This document shows, piece by piece, positions 16,516 to 26,200 of a DNA stretch of 35,101 bases. Origin of the DNA: Deltaproteobacteria bacterium (lineage in GTDB: Bacteria > Myxococcota_A > Polyangia > HGW-17); contig JAQICJ010000044.1 of the NCBI GenBank assembly GCA_027858615.1, positions 1-35,101 of the forward strand, written 5' to 3'. Each line of letters begins with the position of its first letter. Position 1 is the first letter of the stretch. A model generated the notes under the pieces. That model had not been told where the DNA came from, made no database searches, and saw only the letters and a program-made list of their open reading frames with translations. Both the position numbers and the translations under genes were made by a program.

Positions 16516-16545
16516 TTAGAAATGGAAACCAAGGAGTAAAGTTCA

Positions 16546-18222
16546 ATGAAAATAATTTGTGACAATTGCCATACAAAATATTCCATAGCCGACAAAAAGT
16601 TGACTAAAGGCAAAGTTTTCAAAATAAAATGCAAGAAGTGTGGGAATGTTATTGTTGTCAAACCACAAGAAGAAGAGGAAGAAGCTGACGAGGACGCTAC
16701 TAGGGTTGTTGATTACTCAGCCATGTCAGGTGGTGGGAATGAGGCGAAAGCTGCTCCCGCAGAAGCTGTAAAAATCTGGCATGTAGTTATCAATGACAAT
16801 CAAGAGGGGCCATTTACGATTGCAGAAATAAAAGCCAAATCTGCTCTTGGTGAAATTACCAGAGATACTTTTGCCTGGAGAGAAGGGCTGGACGACTGGA
16901 AATCCATTTACAAGATTGATGAATTTTCAGAAGTTTTCGCTGCAGAACCGGCTTCAGAACCAGCTTCAGAACCAGCTTCAGAACCAGAAGATCCTTTTGC
17001 CTCTTTCGATTCAGGGGGAGCTTTTGGTGGAGATGAAAAGGACGATCTGTTCGGAAGTGAGTCAGAAGATGAAAATCTGCCCAAAATGAAAGGGCAGCGT
17101 CATGAGAATTCTGTTTTATTTTCACTTGATAATTTGCAAAATCTGGCTGCAGGCAAAAAGAAAAAGAAAACAAGTCGTCCCGGATACATAGATCCCAAAA
17201 GCAAAGGTAGCGGGCTTGTGGATATTGAGGAAATGGCTACATCTATATCTACCGGATCAAATCAACAGAATGACGATTTCGATCTTCCAGCCGCACCGGT
17301 TGTTGCCAATCCCTTGACCACTGCACCGGTCCTTACTCCGGCAGCAGCTCCTCAAATGCAATCATCAACCCGGGGGGCACCAGGTCAGCAAGCCAAGAAA
17401 AATAATAAGGTTCTCTTTATCGGACTGGGAGCATTTTTGCTGATAGTAGTACTTGCAGGTGGATTATTTATCTTCAAGGGCAGAGATTCCAAAGACAGTT
17501 CCGACAAAAAATCAACCAAGGTTGCTCAAAAAAATCAAGGTGACGATAAAAACAAGGTTGCCGCCAAAGACAAGAAGGATGCCGACAAAAAAGACGCTGA
17601 CAAAAAAACCAGTGATGGAAACGGCGATAAAGTAGATGACGCCAACAAGAAGGATGAAGATAAAAAAGACGCCGACAAGAAGGATGAAGATAAAAAAGAC
17701 GCTGACAAAAAAAATACTAAATCAGGTTCATCCGGTAGTTCCCGCAAAAGCCATAATACTGGCAAAAGCCATAATACTGGTAAAAGCCATAATACTGATA
17801 AAACCGGTGACTCCGGTTCATCAGATTCAGGCAGCAAGAGTGGGTGTACCAAAGTCTGGTGTATGTTGAAGAATAATAAACCATCCTGTTGTAAAAAATA
17901 TGTCTCCGGCGGAGGTTCAAGTAATTCCAGCAGTGATCCCTGTGCCAAGCACTCTAAAACAACATTGGCCGGAAGCGACGTCAGAACCGCCATTAATAAA
18001 GTCCGTGGTCGGGTAAGACGTTGTTTCTCCAAATACGGTGTTCATGGAACAGTTAAAGTAAGAGTCAAGGTTAAATGCAACGGCCGGGTGATCTATGCTT
18101 CTCCCAGAGGTAAACACAAGAGTACACCGGTTGGAAAATGCATTGCCAGAGCCGTTCGCGGAGCCAAATTTCCCAAATTCAAGAAAAAATCCACTGCCTT
18201 TACTTATCCCTTTGTTGGTTAA
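16546..18222 (+). CDS. gltJ: GltJ/AgmX-like protein: zinc ribbon, GYF, TM, TonB-like C-terminus
   Basis: Domains in order: an MJ0042-type zinc ribbon (Cys5, Cys8, Cys29, Cys32); a GYF_2 domain at about 75-130 (Trp-His-Val..., Gly-Pro-Phe, Trp-Lys); Ala-Ser-Glu-Pro repeats; one transmembrane helix at about 288-309; Lys/Asp-rich repeats (about 339-390) and Lys-Ser-His-Asn-Thr-Gly repeats (401-418); then an AgmX/PglI-type C-terminal domain from about 474 with paired Cys. This is the order of Myxococcus GltJ (AgmX), an inner-membrane protein whose cytoplasmic zinc and GYF domains interact with the polarity/motor system and whose periplasmic tail reaches outward. The start has AAGGAG with good spacing. 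The long repeats between membrane and C-terminal domain suit a periplasm-spanning spacer. PglI-type paralogues share the C-domain, so orthology needs a tree. Confidence 0.8.
   Translation: MKIICDNCHTKYSIADKKLTKGKVFKIKCKKCGNVIVVKPQEEEEEADEDATRVVDYSAMSGGGNEAKAAPAEAVKIWHVVINDNQEGPFTIAEIKAKSALGEITRDTFAWREGLDDWKSIYKIDEFSEVFAAEPASEPASEPASEPEDPFASFDSGGAFGGDEKDDLFGSESEDENLPKMKGQRHENSVLFSLDNLQNLAAGKKKKKTSRPGYIDPKSKGSGLVDIEEMATSISTGSNQQNDDFDLPAAPVVANPLTTAPVLTPAAAPQMQSSTRGAPGQQAKKNNKVLFIGLGAFLLIVVLAGGLFIFKGRDSKDSSDKKSTKVAQKNQGDDKNKVAAKDKKDADKKDADKKTSDGNGDKVDDANKKDEDKKDADKKDEDKKDADKKNTKSGSSGSSRKSHNTGKSHNTGKSHNTDKTGDSGSSDSGSKSGCTKVWCMLKNNKPSCCKKYVSGGGSSNSSSDPCAKHSKTTLAGSDVRTAINKVRGRVRRCFSKYGVHGTVKVRVKVKCNGRVIYASPRGKHKSTPVGKCIARAVRGAKFPKFKKKSTAFTYPFVG
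16951..16986 (+). repeat. Three exact 12-bp coding repeats (Ala-Ser-Glu-Pro)
   Basis: GCTTCAGAACCA occurs at 16951-16962, 16963-16974 and 16975-16986 inside the gltJ-like gene, on the cytoplasmic side just after the GYF domain. Exact DNA repeats suggest the copy number can change by slippage. Confidence 0.85.
17638..17697 (+). repeat. Two 30-bp coding repeats (Lys/Asp/Glu-rich)
   Basis: Units 17638-17667 and 17668-17697 differ at one base, and a partial unit follows. They encode alternating Asp-Lys-Lys segments in the periplasmic spacer of the gltJ-like protein. Confidence 0.8.
17746..17799 (+). repeat. Three 18-bp coding repeats (Lys-Ser-His-Asn-Thr-Gly)
   Basis: Units at 17746-17763, 17764-17781 and 17782-17799 are identical except at the last two bases. 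They lie in the periplasmic spacer of the gltJ-like protein. They have no spacers and are not a CRISPR array. Confidence 0.9.
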
Positions 18223-18312
18223 AACCATTTCACTTTCCTTTTCCCCGAACAAGCCCAGCAGGGTTACCTCCCTTTTTTTCTATTAGAATTTATCTGAAAA
18301 CTGTTTTTTTCT

Positions 18313-18326
18313 CTATCTGCAGATAG
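18313..18326. promoter_or_regulatory. Perfect 14-bp palindrome CTATCTGCAGATAG
   Basis: It lies 193 bases before the sigma-54 regulator start. A second inverted repeat, AGAATG (18325-18330) / CATTCT (18337-18342), overlaps its end. It is a possible operator, for example an autoregulatory site of the downstream regulator. Confidence 0.35.
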
Positions 18327-18519
18327 AATGGTCTATCATTCTGAAATAATAGTAAATATTTAAAATTCATTATTTATTGGTGGGAAATTTTGCTCCATTG
18401 CATCTATTGAACTATACTCCACTAAATGTTCCTTTTCCCCGGATATTCCTGTTTTGTAATAATTGAGTCTGAAAAAAGGTTTTATATCCGCAGCAGAAAA
18501 GGAATGGAGTTTTATTCAA

Positions 18520-19902
18520 ATGACAAAAATCTTCAAGAAAATACTGATCATAGAAGATGAACCAGGTTTGTTGCAATTGTTGAAATTGCTTCTTTCCGGA
18601 GAGGGATATGAACCTGTTTGTGCGAAAAATGGTCAAGAAGGTCTGAATATAGCGCTGAATGATAAAGAAATTGATTTGATTATAACCGATGTAAAATTGC
18701 CGGGAATGGATGGAATTGAAATTCTGAAGGCGGTCAAAAAAGAATGTCCCCAAATTGTCATAATAGTGATGTCGGCTTATGGTACGATTGAGCTTGCAGT
18801 TGAAGCATTGAAAAATGGAGCTTTCACTTTTATAGCCAAACCATTCAGAAAAGACTTTATTCTTCATAATATCAGACAGGCGGAAGAAAGGGAGCTTCTC
18901 AAGGATGAAAATCGTTTATTGAGGGAAAGGCTCCAAACAAAGGAAAATGAAACCAGATTAATTGGCAGAAACAAAGATTTTCTTCGGATTATCCAAAAAA
19001 TAGATAAAATTGCCCCTTTTGATACCACAGTCCTTATTCTCGGGGAGAGTGGAACCGGAAAAGAACTGGCTGCCAGAAGAATCCACAAATTATCAAACAG
19101 GAAGCATAATTTTACTTCAGTAAATTGTGCCGCCATTCCGAGAAGTTTGCTTGAAAGTGAATTATTTGGTCACGCAGAAGGTGCTTTTACTGGTGCTCAC
19201 AAGAAAAAGAACGGTCTTTTTCTGGAAGCCTCGGGAGGAACTTTATTTTTGGATGAAATTGGAGAGCTTCCCCTGGAATTACAGGCCAAGTTATTGAGAG
19301 TTCTGCAGGAAGGAGAAGTCAGACCTGTAGGAAGTAATCAGAATATTCGAGTTGATTTCAGATTGATTGCTGCCACCTCGAAGGATCTGACCAAAGAAGT
19401 CACCCGAGGGGCTTTCAGAGAAGATCTTTTTTACAGATTGAACGTTGTTCCCATAACAATGCCTGCGTTGAGACAGAGAAAAGATGATATTCCAGTTCTT
19501 ACAGAGTTTTTACTTGAAAAATATTGTAAAAAGCTGGGTTTGAAGAAAAAAAGGGTAAAAAGATCTGTTTACGGAGAATTGGAACAATATGACTGGCCTG
19601 GAAATGTAAGGGAATTAGAGAATATTATTGAGAGAATGGTTATTTTAGTTGACGAAGAAGAGATCTCTCTGGATGATTTGCCGGATATGACCGGGAGTTC
19701 CAAAGAAAAGATCTGGGGAAAATTTAAGCAGGATGGTTTTTCCATAAAAAAATCAACCAGAAATCTGGAAAAATATTTAATTGAAAAAGCATTGAACCAG
19801 ACCAGGGGAAAAAGGGGAGAAGCAGCAAAATTGCTGGAAATAAGTGAACGAACTCTGCTTTATAAAATAAAGGATTATGAGCTTGATCCGAAAAATCTAT
19901 AA
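18520..19902 (+). CDS. Sigma-54-dependent response regulator (NtrC/PilR class)
   Basis: The ATG at 18520 (TGGAGT about 10 bases upstream) removes a poor N-terminal extension and begins directly at the receiver domain. The 460 residues contain the receiver (acidic pocket Glu12-Asp13, phosphoacceptor Asp57, Ser85, Lys107). The AAA+ domain has Walker A (GESGTGKE, about 175-182), the sigma-54 contact loop GAFTGA (221-226) and a Walker B with Leu-Asp-Glu. A Fis-type helix-turn-helix follows at about 420-458. The protein would be phosphorylated by a sensor kinase and activate sigma-54 promoters. No histidine kinase is next to it. It precedes pilM, so a PilR-like role in pilus gene control is plausible, but the receiver-AAA-Fis layout is common to many such regulators. 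Confidence 0.9.
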   Translation: MTKIFKKILIIEDEPGLLQLLKLLLSGEGYEPVCAKNGQEGLNIALNDKEIDLIITDVKLPGMDGIEILKAVKKECPQIVIIVMSAYGTIELAVEALKNGAFTFIAKPFRKDFILHNIRQAEERELLKDENRLLRERLQTKENETRLIGRNKDFLRIIQKIDKIAPFDTTVLILGESGTGKELAARRIHKLSNRKHNFTSVNCAAIPRSLLESELFGHAEGAFTGAHKKKNGLFLEASGGTLFLDEIGELPLELQAKLLRVLQEGEVRPVGSNQNIRVDFRLIAATSKDLTKEVTRGAFREDLFYRLNVVPITMPALRQRKDDIPVLTEFLLEKYCKKLGLKKKRVKRSVYGELEQYDWPGNVRELENIIERMVILVDEEEISLDDLPDMTGSSKEKIWGKFKQDGFSIKKSTRNLEKYLIEKALNQTRGKRGEAAKLLEISERTLLYKIKDYELDPKNL

Positions 19903-19927
19903 AAGATCAAAAAGATTGAAAAAGAAT

Positions 19928-19945
19928 TTGGCACATGTAATCTTA
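19928..19945 (+). promoter_or_regulatory. Weak sigma-54-like promoter before pilM
   Basis: TTGGCAC (19928-19934) is a perfect -24 element, but the -12 position ten bases later reads CT instead of GC. It is 78 bases before the pilM ATG and directly follows a sigma-54 activator gene. A 9-bp direct repeat ATGTAGTAT (19945-19953 and 19985-19993) lies between it and pilM. Confidence 0.25.
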
Positions 19946-20011
19946 TGTAGTATATTGTAGTTAAAGATAGTTTATGTGAATACAATGTAGTATTCGTTGA
20001 AAGGAATAGAT

Positions 20012-21061
20012 ATGGCTTCCAACTGTATAGGACTTGATATTGGATCATCATCAGTAAAATTGGTGCAATTGAAAGAAACCCGTAAAGGTTTGATTTTAAG
20101 AAATTTTGGAATAAATCCTCTACTTGAAAGTCCCATAGCTGACGGGGCAATAATTAACCAGGTGGCGGTATTGGAAGCGATAGAAGCACTTTTTTCCAGG
20201 CTGGAACTGAAGAAAAAAGATGTATCTCTGGCAATTTCAGGCAGAAACGTGATTGTCAAAAAGATCCTGATGCCGATTATGAACAAAACTGATCTTGAAG
20301 AGGAACTGGCGGTTGAAATGGTTCACCATATTCCTTTTGATAAGGATGAAGTTGAAGTGGATTATGAAGTAGTGGTTCCTTCTAATAGTGAAGGTCAGAT
20401 GGAAGTTCTGCTCGTGGCCAGTAAAAAAGAAATAGTTGAGGATTATCTGGACGTTGTCAGAGAAGCAGGATTAAATCCGGTAGTACTTGATGTAGCTTCC
20501 TTTGCTGTTCAAAATATTATTGAAAGAACTCGCGGTATTGATCCAAATGAATCATATGTAATTCTTAATATAGGTGCTTCTTCAACTTCAATAAATGTTG
20601 TTATCAATGGGATTACCACCTTTGTCAGAGATATTGGAATAGGTGGAAATTCGATAACAGGAGAGATCCGACGTTCCATGCAGATTACTCTTGATGAAGC
20701 TGAGACCAAAAAACGGGAGGCTGCTTCCGGTATGTCTCCTGACAAAGAATTGATGAAAATTGTAACAGAAGTCTGCAACGTAATGGCAGGAGAAATTCAG
20801 CGTTCCATCGACTTTTTTCTCTCCACAGTAAATGTAAAGAAAGGCGTGAAAATCATTGTTACCGGCGGAGGTGCATTGATGAATCCTCTGATCAGTTCAA
20901 TTGAGAATAAATCTAATATGGTTGTTGAAAAATTTGATGGATTTGCCAGAGGCATAATTGTAGATGAATCAAAATTTGATATGCCATTGCTGCAAGCACA
21001 GGCCTCTACAGCTTCTGTTGCTTTAGGACTGGCTTTGCGAAAACCTGGAGATTGGCGCTGA
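20012..21061 (+). CDS. pilM: Type IV pilus assembly protein PilM
   Basis: PilM is an actin-like cytoplasmic ATPase that binds the N-terminus of PilN and joins the pilus motor to the membrane alignment complex. The ATG at 20012 has AAGGA 6 bases upstream; the TTG at 19997 is rejected. The 349-residue product opens with the phosphate-1 loop (GLDIGSSSVKLVQL, about 6-19), has a Glu-rich segment preceding HHIPFDKDEV near 105, a second loop with GASSTS (about 188) and the adenosine loop VTGGGALM (about 288-295). It leads a pilM-N-O-P-Q run in the standard order, with 24 bases to pilN. Confidence 0.94.
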   Translation: MASNCIGLDIGSSSVKLVQLKETRKGLILRNFGINPLLESPIADGAIINQVAVLEAIEALFSRLELKKKDVSLAISGRNVIVKKILMPIMNKTDLEEELAVEMVHHIPFDKDEVEVDYEVVVPSNSEGQMEVLLVASKKEIVEDYLDVVREAGLNPVVLDVASFAVQNIIERTRGIDPNESYVILNIGASSTSINVVINGITTFVRDIGIGGNSITGEIRRSMQITLDEAETKKREAASGMSPDKELMKIVTEVCNVMAGEIQRSIDFFLSTVNVKKGVKIIVTGGGALMNPLISSIENKSNMVVEKFDGFARGIIVDESKFDMPLLQAQASTASVALGLALRKPGDWR

Positions 21062-21085
21062 GTAAATATCAGTCAGGAGAATAAA

Positions 21086-21742
21086 ATGATTAAAATAAAT
21101 TTGGTTCCTCAAAAGGTATCTCCCAATGTTGCTAGAGGAAAACAGTGGCTTGGATTGTTTCTGCTGGCCATTGGACTGACTGCGGCAGGATGTTATTACC
21201 ACTATAATTCTATGGTTGATCTTTCCAGTATTGAGGAAAACAAAAAGAAGGCCGCTTCGCTTGCAAGGCAGAAAAAGGATTTGTTCAAACAGATCGGGAA
21301 AATAAAGGTAATCCCGGCTGAGAAGAAAAAGAAGATACAAGAACGCTACAAAAAGAAATTGAAAATGGTAACGAGAATTGAAAATGTTCGCTCCAACCCT
21401 GTATTTGCTCTTTTGGAACTCTCCAGAATATTGAGTATCGGTCAAATGCCGACTGTTGTGTCGAGTTTGAATCAGACAAAGATCAATCTTGATCCCAACT
21501 GGGTGCCCACGCCGATTTATCTCACCAGTCTCAAGGAAAATAATCGTGAAGTCTCCATAAAGGGGGTAACAATGAGCTATTCAGATGTAAGTGAATTTGC
21601 TAAACGACTTAATTATTCAGCCTATTTTCGCAATCCCGAAATAGTTGAAACCAAAAAAATCAAGGAAAAAAAGAAAACCAAAGATAATGATATTGAAATA
21701 ACCAAAGTAGATTTTTCTCTCAGGGCAATAATGGTTTATTAG
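21086..21742 (+). CDS. pilN: Type IV pilus alignment protein PilN
   Basis: This 218-residue inner-membrane protein starts with the PilM-binding motif Ile-Asn-Leu-Val-Pro (residues 4-8) and has one transmembrane helix at about 20-40. A Lys-rich coiled-coil stretch (about 48-100) and a ferredoxin-like periplasmic domain follow. Ribosome site AGGAG precedes the ATG by about 6 bases. It dimerises with PilO in the periplasm. The coiled coil is unusually Lys-rich, in keeping with the other proteins in the window. Confidence 0.9.
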   Translation: MIKINLVPQKVSPNVARGKQWLGLFLLAIGLTAAGCYYHYNSMVDLSSIEENKKKAASLARQKKDLFKQIGKIKVIPAEKKKKIQERYKKKLKMVTRIENVRSNPVFALLELSRILSIGQMPTVVSSLNQTKINLDPNWVPTPIYLTSLKENNREVSIKGVTMSYSDVSEFAKRLNYSAYFRNPEIVETKKIKEKKKTKDNDIEITKVDFSLRAIMVY

Positions 21743-21783
21743 TTGCCGAGAGATGACGAAAACCAATATTTTCGAGGTATATA

Positions 21784-22410
21784 ATGGAACGTATCTATAA
21801 CTGGCTGGCTACTTCCTCTCTTGTTCACAAGGCAGGTATAATGGCTGTAATTTGTGGAGGAATAGTCGGTTACTATTATTTTGTTCCCTATGCGGCTGTA
21901 AAGGGAAAAGTCAAAAAATTTGAAGACAAGGTTAATTATGCCCGGATATCTCTTTCATCTTCCAGAAAGAAATTGACCAGGACCAAAGCCGCCCGCAAGG
22001 AATTGATGGAAATCGAAAAAAGAGGAAAAAACCTCAGCACCAGAATTCCCAGTTCAGTGGATATGTCTCAGTTAGTAGGCGAACTTGATGAAATGGCAGA
22101 TGAAATAAATATTCGCAAGATAAAGCCTGTTGATGAAGAACAGAGTATTGGAACTGAAGTTAAAATAAAACCGATAGAGTTTGAATTGACCGGCAGATTT
22201 CATCCTATTTGCCGATTTTTGTACAAGATGTTCCAGATGAACAGACTTATGGATGTTGGTGATATTACGTTGTCTCTAGTAGATAAAAAAAGTGGCAGAA
22301 TCAAAGAAATAGAAAAAAAACATCAACTTAAGGCCAGCTTTACTGCCAGAATTTATTATTCTCCAACTATTGTTGAAGTGGAAGAGAAGAATGACAAAAG
22401 AAAAAGATAA
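21784..22410 (+). CDS. pilO: Type IV pilus alignment protein PilO
   Basis: The 208-residue protein has a short cytoplasmic tail, one transmembrane helix at about 15-36, a coiled coil at about 42-75 and a periplasmic ferredoxin-like domain (ELTGRFHPICRFLYKMFQM region near 138-156). It pairs with PilN and recruits PilP. It stands 41 bases after pilN and is followed by a 149-base gap before pilP, longer than the other gaps in this operon. Confidence 0.88.
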   Translation: MERIYNWLATSSLVHKAGIMAVICGGIVGYYYFVPYAAVKGKVKKFEDKVNYARISLSSSRKKLTRTKAARKELMEIEKRGKNLSTRIPSSVDMSQLVGELDEMADEINIRKIKPVDEEQSIGTEVKIKPIEFELTGRFHPICRFLYKMFQMNRLMDVGDITLSLVDKKSGRIKEIEKKHQLKASFTARIYYSPTIVEVEEKNDKRKR

Positions 22411-22559
22411 CAGGAACCAAAAATTAGTAACGATTAAGGGTTCCCTTTTTCAGAATGGTTTACAACAAAGTTGACCGATAAAAAAAGTCCCTGTTCAGAA
22501 GTGGATACCAGGAATTTGAATGAGTTGACAGTTTATTTTACTATAACACGGAGTTGAAA

Positions 22560-23258
22560 ATGTCTTTTGCAACAAAAATTTTGATATTACTCTTGACCCT
22601 TATTCCCGTTGGCTGCGGTATTGGGGATAAAGGTGGAAAATCCAGAGGAAAGAAGAAATCTTCGGGCAGACCATCAAATCTCAGACCGGGAGAAAATAAA
22701 CAGAAAAATGTCAAGAATGTACAATTAGTAAATAAATTTGATGCTTCGAAATTGCAGATTCCACCTTTTAACAGAAAGGCGCAGAATATTCCTCCGGAGA
22801 TGTTTACCGAAAATGGGAAAGAAAGACGAGATCCCTTCAGAAACTTCCTCCTGGAGAACAGCGGGAATATCAGTAATCAATCAGATCAGTCTCTTTCCGG
22901 AGAAAAAGGAGGAACAGTACTTCTGGAAGATTACGGGCTTAACAATCTCAATTTAACTGGAATAATCTGGTCTGCCGGAAGAGAAAAAGCTTTGTTTTCT
23001 AATTCAAGGGGACAACCGACTACAGTGCTTAAGGGTGACAGAATTTCCAAATCAAAAGCTCTGGTTAAGGAAATAACCCATGATAAGGTTCTGGTAGAAT
23101 TAAAATCAGACAATGATGAATCGGGAAAAATAGTAACTTTTAGTCTGGAAAGGACAAATATGCCCTACCAGATTCAATATGAAAAACTCAGATCTGATCA
23201 ACGCGGAATCAGAATCAGAAATAGAAGATACGGAAGATCCAAAAGGAGGAGAAAATGA
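22560..23258 (+). CDS. pilP: Type IV pilus lipoprotein PilP
   Basis: The ATG at 22560 has GGAG 6 bases upstream; the in-frame TTG at 22554 is not needed. The 232-residue product begins with a lipoprotein-like signal, Cys19 in a Pro-Val-Gly-Cys box (Pro at -3 is unusual). A disordered linker follows, then the conserved Asp-Pro-Phe-Arg segment and the PilP beta-domain (LTGIIWSAGREKALF... and VLKGDRISKS...). PilP links PilN/PilO to the N0 domain of the secretin PilQ. The C-terminus is an Arg/Lys-rich tail. The stop overlaps the pilQ start (ATGA), so the two are translationally coupled. Confidence 0.9.
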   Translation: MSFATKILILLLTLIPVGCGIGDKGGKSRGKKKSSGRPSNLRPGENKQKNVKNVQLVNKFDASKLQIPPFNRKAQNIPPEMFTENGKERRDPFRNFLLENSGNISNQSDQSLSGEKGGTVLLEDYGLNNLNLTGIIWSAGREKALFSNSRGQPTTVLKGDRISKSKALVKEITHDKVLVELKSDNDESGKIVTFSLERTNMPYQIQYEKLRSDQRGIRIRNRRYGRSKRRRK

Positions 23259-26200
23259 ATATCATTAAATTAATAGGAAAAACAGGAATTGCGGTTTTTC
23301 TCTTTCTGAATTTTCTGCTTCCAGTCAGAGTTGAAGCAAAAAATAATAAACTTAATTTGATCAGGAGTATTTCAACAAAATCTGATCTCTACAAAGAATC
23401 AATAACTTTTTGGGGATCCAGACCTGCTACTTTCAGTGCCTACAAGTTAAAAAATCCCAGAAGATTGATCATCGAGTTATCCCATACTTACATTAAAAAA
23501 TGTTTACCTGGCGATTTGAAATCTTCTGTGGTTACTACTGTGAGTTGTAAAAATTTAAAAAGAGGGAAGCAGCGCATATCCCAGGTTGTTTTCAATCTAG
23601 ATTCGATGGTGAAATATCGAATTAATTCCCAAGGCTCCAAAGTAAAATTGGAAATACATGTGGATCAGTCCCGGGTTTCCAAATCCAATTTGATCAGAAT
23701 CAAGATCAAAAAGATGAAAAGCCAGCTAGATTCAATGAGAAATCAACTTGATTCAGCACAGAAGAAGCAACTTGAGTATCAGAAAAAATTAAAAAGCACT
23801 TTGAGTAAGGTTCGCAGGAAAAGCAGGAAAAATAACATCCTGCAGAACAAAATTAAAAGATCCCATCGTGAAATTGCCAAGCTCAAAAATAAAAGAATTA
23901 ATCTGGAAAGCAATCTGAAATCAGCCAGAAATCAACTTGAAAAAACACGTCTGGTTGAAAGAAAAATTAAGATAAGAATAGAAAAATTGAGACAGAAAGT
24001 TGATAAAATCCAAAACAGCAGAAAACAAAACATGAAAAAGCTGGCCAGGATAAATAATTCTTTTCAATCCAGACAGAAAACCAAAGGAAAACTTCTGGCA
24101 AAAATAGGTCAGGATAAATCACAGTTGAAGCAGCTTTCGCAAAAAATCAAAGCTATGAAAAACAAAAACCAGACTATCAGTAAACAACTGATGGATCGTC
24201 TGAGTTTTTTGAAAAAAAGATTGAAAAATTCCCGGAGCAGGCTTGTTTCTACCCGCAAGGAACTCAACGTTTTTACTGCCAGAAGAAAAAAAATACAGAA
24301 ATTGTGCGACCGGGAGGAAAAGCGTTTCAGATTACTGAAAAAAGATTTGCAGGAACAGAAAACAACCTTGGTAAATCGTATAAACAAGTTGAATAAGAAA
24401 AACAATAAACTGGCTCAAAGGAAGAACAAGCTTGAACAGGAATTGTTATCCTTGAAAAACAAGAGAAAGCAACTTGATAAGATTGTCAACAAAAAGGCCA
24501 GTCTGTCTAGTTTCATTAAAAATAAAACCCAGAAGGCAAAAAATCTGCATTTGAAGATGAAACAACTGGCCAAAACTGAACAGGAAAAAGTTCAGGCAGC
24601 CAGACAGTTGAAAAGCCGTCTGAAAAGTCTGATCAAAAAGCAGCGCCAGGATTTGAAACAACTTGAATCAGTAAAAGACAAAGAAGTTAAACTGTTGTCA
24701 ACTCTTCAAACTTTAAGGAAAAAACACCGAAAATTGCTGGCTCAGGAAAAGTTGAAACTACAGAAATTGAAAGAGCAGGGCAAAAATAATAAAACCCGTC
24801 GCCGCATGAAAGCACGTCAGTTAAAACGAATCAAAGAGATCAAAAAATTGAGCCGTAAAGCTGAGTATTGGAAAAAGCTGGTTGGCAAAAGAGAAAATGA
24901 ACTGGGACAGGTTAAGACCAGAATTAAAAGAATGAATTCCAAGTTTACAAAAATGCGTTCACGTTACCTGGAGATCAGAATGGAGGTAAGTCAACTCAGC
25001 CACAACCGAGATCTGATCAGAAAAAAGATTCGCAAATCCAAAGAAAACCTCGAATCCCTCAATCTTAATGCCAGGGAAAAAACAAGAGACTTAATCAGGA
25101 TTAAAAAAGCCATTAGAACCAAATCCAGAGTTTTTGATCGAATCAGCAAAAAGCTGGCCAAGGTCAAAAAGGGATTGGGGTGGTTATCTCGTCGCAAAAC
25201 AATCAAAGAAAAAGAGCTGGAAGAATTAAATAAAACAGCTACCAGACTCCAGCAGAAAGTAACAGCCAGAAAGAGTGAAATTAAAGAATTGAGAAATGAG
25301 AGAAGTCAACTTCTTTCCAGATTCAAGCAACTCAACAAGCGAAAAGCTCAACTGCAGACCCAAATCAAAAATTACGAAAATAAAAAACGATCAAAAAAAC
25401 AGAATCTGCAGGCGGATATTACCAAGATGAAAGAAGAATTGGCAAAACTCAAAAAGACTCGCCGGAAACTTGTTGAAAAAGTAAGTGCTATTGAGTCCAG
25501 AAAGAGAAAGATTGAAAAAATCAGAAACAGTTCCGGATACAATGGAAAATTGCTGGCTCGCATCAATAAAGTTGAGTTTAAAAATTCACCCTGGTCCCAT
25601 CAGGTTATTATGTCTTTCAAAGGTAAGCAGGTTCCAGCAAAAATCTTTCACAAAGACAAACTTTTTACCTTGAGGATAAAGGGAGTTGAATTTGCCAAAC
25701 GATTGAACAGAAAGGTTGATACTGAAGCCTATGATGGTCCTGTAAAAAGTTTTCTCACCTGGAACAAAAGTCAGACCAAAATGCCAGTTGCTGAATTAAA
25801 AATTAACACCAGAGGTGTGCGTAAAGCCCAGATAAGAAGAAGAAAGGGAAAAATTATAGTTTTGATTCCCAAAAGTGTTACAGAAGTAAGAAGAGATAAA
25901 AGGCAGAAATCCCAAAAAGTTGCTCCTACCAGGGTTGCCAGTTATCGTACAGCTCTCAGAAAAACAACTGAGAAACTGCCGCAAGCTTCTTCCCGTCGCA
26001 AGCGACTTTATTTGAACAAGAGAAGAAGTAAAAGAGCAAGTAGAAGAAGATCGGGCAAAAAAAGATACAAAGGGCGTTTTGTCGATCTAGATTTCAAAGA
26101 TGCCGATATTCACAATGTAATCAGGCTTGTAGCAGAAGTGTGGGGCAGAAATGTTGTTATCCCTGATGAAGTAAAAGGCACAGTTTCCATAAAATTAAAC

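Larger units (their letters stand above)
16009..16545. other. AT-rich regulatory region upstream of gltJ
   Basis: No gene is seen. The stretch holds an 11-bp triple repeat (16156-16188), the 12-bp palindrome (16221-16232), a possible promoter (TTGACA at 16350-16355), a small hairpin (16384-16403) and a two-stem leader (16464-16515). This is unusually rich for a gene upstream region. Confidence 0.5.

Noticed and set aside
17746-17799. Possible CRISPR-like repeat
   Set aside because: Units are adjacent with no spacers and are in frame within a protein gene.
17535-18032. 165-residue minus-strand frame with Leu/Ser repeats
   Set aside because: It is the reverse of the gltJ repeats; repetition comes from the DNA repeats in the true gene.
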